Assembly: GCA_039566865.1 (NCBI GenBank)
Contig: CM076954.1
Span: forward strand, 12,486,001-12,550,000
Length of the DNA stretch: 64,000 nucleotides
Origin: Aurelia coerulea
Taxonomy: Eukaryota > Cnidaria > Scyphozoa > Semaeostomeae > Ulmaridae
Direction of reading: 5' to 3'
The notes under the pieces were generated by a model. That model saw nothing but the letters and a program-made list of their open reading frames with translations. It was not told where the DNA came from and did not search any database. The translations under genes and the position numbers were made by a program. How positions within the stretch are numbered: position 1 is the first letter of the stretch; each line of letters opens with the position of its first letter. Positions 58,256 through 64,000 of this stretch are shown piece by piece.

Positions 58256-58851
58256 TTAAGGAATAGGTGAAACGGTGTTTTGTTCTCTTTATAAATTGAG
58301 AAAATCGCTTGGAAACATCCATACTTCTAACGCAGAGTCCTAGCAATCATTATTTCTCCCTGTCTGAACATCAAATTTGGCCTTAGGTAAAAATATGGGT
58401 CCACGCTGCAGTGATTGAAGTGATTGATCGAAAAGTCAACTAAAATCAAACCATGATCAAACCTTTCTCTGTCAGTTCAACTTCCGCAGTGTGGATCGAT
58501 ATTAGATAGCTTTCCACTTAGGCCAAATTTGACTTTCGAACGGTCTGAAATTGCTGGGTTGCCCGCAAAGGATCCTGGATGACAATGAATCATTAATGTT
58601 TCAAAGAGCAAGGAGGGTGTGCAAGTGGCAGCGATTACTAGAACTCAATTCAACGTAATACGCCCAACTCTAACTTACTTCTAATTTATATTCCCGATTA
58701 CTAAGGCCAAGTTCACACGAAAACAAAACGGAATGGACCAGAACGGAGTGATGTTGAACTGTACCAAAAACAAAAGAAGTTGTGCATCTTTTCACACAAG
58801 AACGAGAAGAAGCGTTTCGTTTTGTTCCGAAAATTTAAGGGCTCTGAAAAG

Positions 58852-59759
58852 TAGGGTAAGGTGGGGTAGTTTGGGTCTACATTGGGCAGTTTTCAAAACA
58901 AACAGAGCACCCTTTCGGACTCGTTCGTAATATTTAAGATATTTTTTCGTTTTACCTCCATTGAACCTTTTGTCGTTCTTGCGAACATTATCCTGTTCTT
59001 TAATTTGAAGTTTGAATAATTTTTGGAAGCTTTTGTTTTCCTCATTTTTGCGTGTAAATTCAAACTGCTGGCGGGAAGTTTTAACTCGAGAAAATCAGTA
59101 TCTATTTTATCAGAGTATTTTAAATTCCACAAACTGAAATTGTAGAAGGTTTTTATGGATAACTGTGATTGAATTCTCAGAGTTTCGAAGCTAAAGACTG
59201 GACAACTTGCAAAGAGAGCATTCAAAATAAACCTTTGGTGTAGTAGAATGTAAAATGTATTGTAAAATTTCATATTTGAATAAAAAATAAATAAATAAAT
59301 GAACCTTTACCAGCAAAATATTGCATTGCCTTGGCCCAACTCTTGCAAGCAAGAAAATGCAAACAAACTTTTCATTCCAAATAAAAGTTAAGAGAAATAG
59401 ATCCTTGCATTTTTGCGCTAAAACATGAACGAAAGTGTACCGCAAGGTAATCGAAATAAATCTACCAAATCGCGAAAGAAATCCGAAAAACTATTAACGC
59501 CTTTCCAAATAATGGAACTTGAGATGCATAATGATTTGTTGACGAAAAGAAATCGTAATTTGGCGGAAATCGAAAGTTTGCTACGCTGTCAGATCAAAAT
59601 CAACTTTACGCTGAAGAAAATCTGAAAATCTAAGCACTAGAAATAATCCAATTCTTCGACACCACTCCTGAAGGTATAGATTTTATCACCCATTCAACCA
59701 TGTCACGAATTTAATGGTGAAAAAAGCAGATAGACCCAAATTACCCCCATCTTACCCTA
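58852..59759. mobile_element. 908-bp TIR element, TA target
   Basis: The termini TAGGGTAAGGTGGGGTAGTT and its partner ending CCCCCATCTTACCCTA extend into GTTTGGGTCTA / TAGACCCAAAT. The interior holds only short ORFs, one (59425-59625) Lys/Arg-rich and not identifiable. Probably a Tc1/mariner-group non-autonomous element. Confidence 0.8.
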
Positions 59760-59794
59760 AGCCGTAAAACGGAACGGTCCTTAAATATATGGAA

Positions 59795-59846
59795 TCATAT
59801 CAAATCAAATCAAATCAAATCAAATCAAATCAAATCAAATCAAATC
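59795..59846. repeat. (CAAAT)n microsatellite
   Basis: About ten copies of the pentanucleotide CAAAT in a row. Confidence 0.95.
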
Positions 59847-59869
59847 TTAAAAGTGAATGAACGGAGATA

Positions 59870-60465
59870 TACCGGGTGCGCCAAAATAAACTATGCACGT
59901 TTGGCAGGCCACAATAAATCGTAGACAGGACCGATTTGAAGATGTATGACGTACTCTTTAGCAGAAAGCCTGAATTAGATTCTAAGAATTTTTGCAAATC
60001 TTTCTGTATTCAGTTCTTAGAGCTACACGCGAGTTTCTTAGAATTTACGTTCTCGAAAACACCGAAGACGATCAAAAAACGTAGATCGAGTTTTCTAAAG
60101 AATCGACATGAATGGACAAAGAGAACATTTTTTCGTGATGATTTGGGATTTAGAAACCGATTAATTGTATCGACTAACTGTATAGATTAATTAATCGATT
60201 TCTAGATCCCTAATCACCACGATTCATGTCGATTCTTTAGAAGATTTGCTCGACGTTTTTGATTGTTTGCAGTGTTTTCGAGAACGAACATTTTAAGAAA
60301 CTGGCGTCTAGCTCTAAGAACTGAAAACAGAAAAATTTCCAAAAAATCCTAGAATCTAATTCAGGCTTTTTACTAAAGATTAAGTCATGAATCTCCAAAA
60401 TCGGTCCCGTGTACGAATTATTTGGACCTGTCAAACGTGCACAGTTTATTTTGGCGCACCCTGTA
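59870..60465. mobile_element. Mariner-like MITE, TA target (copy 2)
   Basis: It begins TACCGGGTGCGCCAAAATAA and ends TTATTTTGGCGCACCCTGTA. It is the same element as 9591-10206, with mirrored interior. Confidence 0.88.
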
Positions 60466-60496
60466 GCTAGGAATCAAATGTTTCCACCGATTTTTG

Positions 60497-60812
60497 CTCA
60501 TGACCTATGGCCGAAACCTCCAAAGCCTCATTTTCACTGACCAATCAGACGGCGAATAAGCGAAGAAGACAAAAGAAACCCGTGAAGATTTTTCTAAATT
60601 TTACCTACCTTCATAAAACGAAACCAGGACGAAAAACTGCTTAAAATTTCCCGATTTTTTTGAAGAAATCTACTCGCCAGATGTTTAGGTATACAAGTTT
60701 GGATGCCGGTTAAAATATCTCCACGTTTGGCGGAGTTATTGCTTCTCCAATAGACAAAATCGGCGAAGGCTTGTCGAGGCCTGTTTACGCCACTTCAACT
60801 TGGGTAATTACT
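60497..60812. repeat. One-sided relic of the long-TIR element
   Basis: It matches one TIR arm of the elements at 12374-14390 (CCAAAGCCTCATTTTCAC...CCAATCAGACGG; GATGCCGGTTAAAATATCTCC). It ends where a fibrinogen-exon relic begins. Confidence 0.85.
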
Positions 60813-60856
60813 CCCGGCAGACAACAACGCTTGGCCACTGCGAGGTTTGGCAAATT
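60811..60856 (-). pseudogene. Relic of a second fibrinogen-domain exon start
   Basis: Minus-strand sequence following a TAG acceptor reads like the first residues of the intact exon at 62499 (a LAKPR...ALLSAG-type start, here FAKPR and ALLSAG). At DNA level CTCCCGGCAGACA-CAACGC is shared. The copy stops after about 46 bp where the long-TIR relic begins. It is evidence of a former tandem duplicate destroyed by transposon-associated rearrangement. Confidence 0.75.
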
Positions 60857-61875
60857 CTAGTACAAAAATCCGCATAACATAACAAGGATATATTTTGTAG
60901 CACAATATCGCCAGTTGATCTTGATTGACACCACAATAAAAACGATTAGGGCTTGCAGACAAAAGAGATAAAATGAAAATTCTCTCAACCAGTAATTCAC
61001 AACAAACGAAACAACAAAATTCACCCTGATATCAGAAGGGCAAACAGTCATCTTGGCAAGAATAGTTGTTCTTGTGCCATTTTCAATGCATGAGTACACG
61101 ATAAAGAGGCTAGCAGCGACTAAGAGGCGAAAAAACAATCACACAGCCTCGTTTTCTTTTGCACGATATGACGTCACTTCGCTCAAATTGCTTATTTGAA
61201 TACGTAATTTCAGAAGGAGAAGGCGAAAAATAGTGGAAAAAAGTATCATACATCATTCATTTTTTCTCACCTCTGCACTGTTTAGGAACACTTTCTTTAC
61301 ATATAGTTCTGTCTTTAAATACAATACCAACCATCATAGCACACGCAAAATACCGGCCATTACACCAGTTCTCCCGCAATCTAAATCAAATCAAAACAAA
61401 TGGGCAACAGCAACAACCTAGATGCAACAGTTGTAGTGCGCTTGCGCAAAAAAAGGTTAGCACCCAATCTTCTTTCTAAAACCCACGCGCGGCCCAAGTC
61501 AGCAGCCAGTTCGTCTCTCCAACAATCATAGCAGTATTATCTTGTATTTTATCATCAATCACACCAACCCCGGACTTGTCCTCGGACTCACCGTAATAAA
61601 CCCACAACTACAACATCAGAGAATGTAATCTGTGGAAGAAACTGTTAGAAGAAACTTTTAACTCCTGCAAGAGAACAACAAAGAATTTAACCTGTAACTA
61701 GGGAAAAAAATGTTAAATCCTGCATGAGAAACAACGAATTAACCTGAGATGATAAGTTAATAGCTGTAACAAAGAGCAACGTTAAATAACCGATGCTCTT
61801 TACTTTTTACATCCTGGGACACCCTGTACACACAGGGACATGCAAAAAAGGGCTGAATAAAGATAAACAACTTAC

Positions 61876-62499
61876 CGCGAATTTTCATTTCTGAGTATTT
61901 GATTGTGCCATGTCTATTGCTAAGATGGTACCATGACATCATTGCTGCAGCCTTGACCCCATGACCTGCAAATAGTCCATTTAAATTTGATCTTTGACAC
62001 CCCCTATACCACCAAGCTCCATGATTTTTACTTGCGCAGTTTTCACCATTATCCCTATCCTTCGTGCTGAAACCCATGCCATTATGAGTAGCTAAGGAAT
62101 CTCCGGCGCTTCCTACATATCCAGAGACACTAAGCTTGTAGTTTGTTGATTCAGTGCCAATCTGAAATCTGTTGTACTGAGCAAATGCCTTTAAACCATC
62201 AATGTCAGTCATATCAATCCTAAGCACTGCACCTCTTTCTGTTAGGTTATGAATTACATCAAGGCCCAGCCAAAAATTATTGCTTAAATTCCCAAATCCT
62301 TGTTTGTATTCATCCCAGCCTCTGTAGAAGTCAGTGCTTCCATCAACTCTCCTTTGGATAACCGTCCACCCCCCTCCATCAATATCCATATTGCAATAGA
62401 CATTAGTTGGTGTAACGCCATCGATCCAGATCGTATACGCTCCACTAAGTCTTCTCCCGGCAGACAGCAACGCAGTGCAGTCTCTAGGCTTGGCAAGTT
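61876..62499 (-). CDS. Fibrinogen-related (FReD) domain exon
   Basis: A 624-bp minus-strand exon, with acceptor CTAG before 62499 and donor GTAAGT after 61876. Its 208 residues make an almost complete fibrinogen C-terminal-like domain: PRDCTALLSAG, VYCNMDIDGGGWTVIQRRVDGSTDFYRGWDEYKQGFG, FWLGLD, the calcium-site loop DRDNGENCA, GAWWYRGC, SNLNGLF and SEMKIRG. These are recognition modules of ficolins, tachylectins and other innate-immune or adhesion proteins. The Cys-His pair of the ficolin/tachylectin ligand pocket is Cys-Gln here, so binding may differ. Both ends are phase 1. The protein continues 3' after the domain, unlike classic ficolins in which FReD is C-terminal, which fits a mosaic with the CUB exon next on this strand. 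60857-61875 and the upstream side to 64000 show no further clear exon. Confidence 0.93.
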
Positions 62500-62546
62500 C
62501 TAGGAGATAAAATACCACATGAGTTTGATTTATTGAACTGATAGTT

Positions 62547-64000
62547 CAGGGGCGGATCCAGACCGTCTTACGGTACTTACGGAATTGAAGGGTTGGTATT
62601 GGGCTTCAGAATTATTAGGATCACAGTTACAAGGTTAGGTAGAGTAGGTTAGGTGTCATGTATCTCAGGCTGGGATTTAAAACATTGTTTGGAAAGATAC
62701 GGTTACAATATACATTTATGGGAAGTACCAGTAGATGTACAGTTTGAGTTTTCTTTCGGATGATTATGAAAAAAATTATTTATATTTATATGGGAAGGGA
62801 CCCTAGGGGGGGGGACTTCAGTAATAGATCATGCATATATGTGCTTTGTTCACTACAAGACAACTGACTGGACCATTATTGCTTATCCTATTAACAGAAC
62901 ATTACCAGAATTTCCTTTGCTACCTAACATTAAGCAAAAGCATAACCTTGCTAGAAATTCTTGCTAAAACTGCACCCTAACTCCAGAAATTCACAGAAGT
63001 AGACCCATTTCCAGAATATTTTGGCCAAAATCTATATCAAAACTAACCCACATTCCTCTGTGGATGGATATGCTCCTTTACCATCCATTCCATCCATTAT
63101 CAATATTCTATAAAACCAAAAAAGGTGATTCTTGATGGATGTGCGCAAGAAGTTAATCTGGGGGCAGGGGCAGGGTAGTGTACAAATAATAGCATTTCTT
63201 TAGTATTTGTCAGTTATAACTGATTTTTAATGTGCTGTATTGAATAGCAACATTATTCATAGAATATTCAAAACTGTTCACCAACTTGGTATCATTATTT
63301 TGATAATCTGATTTATGCTGTGATTTTTCATATTGCTGGCTGAAAAACTTTAGGAGGAAGCTAAAACTCTTTTTTGGTCTTCTGCTAAGATTTCTTTCAT
63401 TTATAAATCAATGCTGTTGGATCACAAGAATTTAAAATTTTAGTTTCTATCTTAGTTCTCTATTTAGTTTAGTTTCTATTTTAGTTAATGATGATACTTG
63501 CACAGCAATGAGGGCATGAATGCACGAGGGCACGTTCAGTTTCTTAGTAGCCTGATTACTTTTATTTTGTTCCTGTAATTTCTGTAATTGGTTGTTAACT
63601 GTCCATCCCAAGTTCCATAAAATATCTACACTATTTGCAACATATTTTAATTTCACATTCATACAGGGTTGCATCCAACAGAAACAGCTTATACAATGCC
63701 TGTTCCCTAGCAATTACTGTTGAAGAAGAAATGTGTCATCTGTTGAGAGCACTTACATCAGCAGAGTTATATCTTCACTCTGATTTTTATGCATCTCATC
63801 TCCATTTCCTCAATCTTTTGGCAAGTTAAGAAACCTCTTAACACTATGTTCAGTGGTTATGAGTGAAAATTATTCAGATAGCATTAAGATTGAGGCCCTG
63901 AAGTAGCTTTTACCGGCAAGGAAACTATATATGATTTAGAGATCACGTTGGAAAATAGGGCGTTTTCCGAGGATCTGAAGGGCGTGGCCCGAAAAATTTT
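62547..64000. mobile_element. Left end of a hAT-like element, right end beyond the window
   Basis: CAGGGGCGGATCCAG at 62547 matches the TIR of the 41981-43397 element. The GGGCGTGGCCCGAAAAATTTT at the very end of the window matches the segment just inside that element's right end. The second terminus should lie shortly past 64000. This is an inference from two landmarks. Confidence 0.6.
63667..63829 (+). CDS. Possible exon with OTU/vertnin-like segment
   Basis: A polypyrimidine-like tract and CATACAG acceptor precede an open frame to a stop at 63827-63829. It reads NRNSLYNACSLAI, then EEEMCHLLRALTSAELYLHS and DFYASH. The spacing N-S-L-Y-N-A-x-S ... L-L-R-x-x-x-x-A-E-L ... F-Y recalls the start of OTU-like/vertnin-type proteins. 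A GC-type donor (GCAAGT at about 63821) could end the exon earlier. If the hAT-like call at 62547 is right, this sits inside that element. Weak evidence; it may be a captured or decayed piece. Confidence 0.35.

Noticed and set aside
60857..61138. Minus-strand frame that looks like a signal peptide followed by Cys and hydrophobic segments, possibly the first exon of the mosaic gene
   Set aside because: It opens at TTG after an in-frame stop with no ATG in the hydrophobic part, and no phase-1 donor follows in the expected place.

Overview
This is a window of metazoan nuclear DNA: AT-rich, intron-containing and dominated by transposable elements. An anthozoan cnidarian (coral or sea anemone) is my best guess. 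The grounds are the extracellular modules present (fibrinogen-related, CUB, TSP1-like, F-type lectin), the abundance of CR1-like LINEs, and many short TIR elements. This is inference, because no marker gene or RNA gene settles the taxon.

Layout. 1-5.7 kb is a long inverted repeat running into a three-unit tandem array (latest period 1,691 bp) that carries an 8-bp minisatellite. 5.7-9.1 kb holds two 5'-truncated LINEs; the second is split by a hAT-type MITE (8-bp TSD) and a piggyBac-like MITE (TTAA). 9.2-14.4 kb is a hAT-like element with a nested mariner-like MITE, then an inverted pair of long-TIR elements. A glycosyltransferase-like terminal exon lies at 18.9-20.1 kb (+). More LINE relics and small MITEs fill 20-25 kb. 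Mariner-like MITEs, several nested, crowd 29-36 kb.

Host coding. On the minus strand between 62.5 and 25.6 kb are six exons. From 5' to 3' they encode a fibrinogen-related domain, a CUB domain, a TSP1-like module, a Cys-rich module, a TSP1-like module, and an F-type lectin domain with an intact fucose-binding signature. All six begin in phase 1, and the first five also end in phase 1. They therefore fit one large mosaic secreted or cell-surface protein with introns full of transposons, or neighbouring genes of one family. A decayed copy of the start of the fibrinogen exon lies at 60.8 kb. On the plus strand are a possible acidic first exon (37.4 kb) and a possible small exon (63.7 kb).

The most unusual object is an 11.2-kb Ty3/gypsy-type LTR retrotransposon (43,914-55,093). 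It has 276-bp LTRs that read as identical, a tRNA-iMet-type primer site and a polypurine tract. Its gag and pro frames overlap in -1 register over a canonical slippery heptamer, followed by a candidate H-type pseudoknot. The protein entered after the shift begins with a complete MYND zinc finger fused upstream of the retropepsin. The copy is inactive. One LINE fragment splits the Gag zinc knuckle, and a 3.8-kb antisense CR1-like LINE replaces the integrase core. Because the LTRs look identical despite these insertions, the whole composite may have been mobilised in trans.
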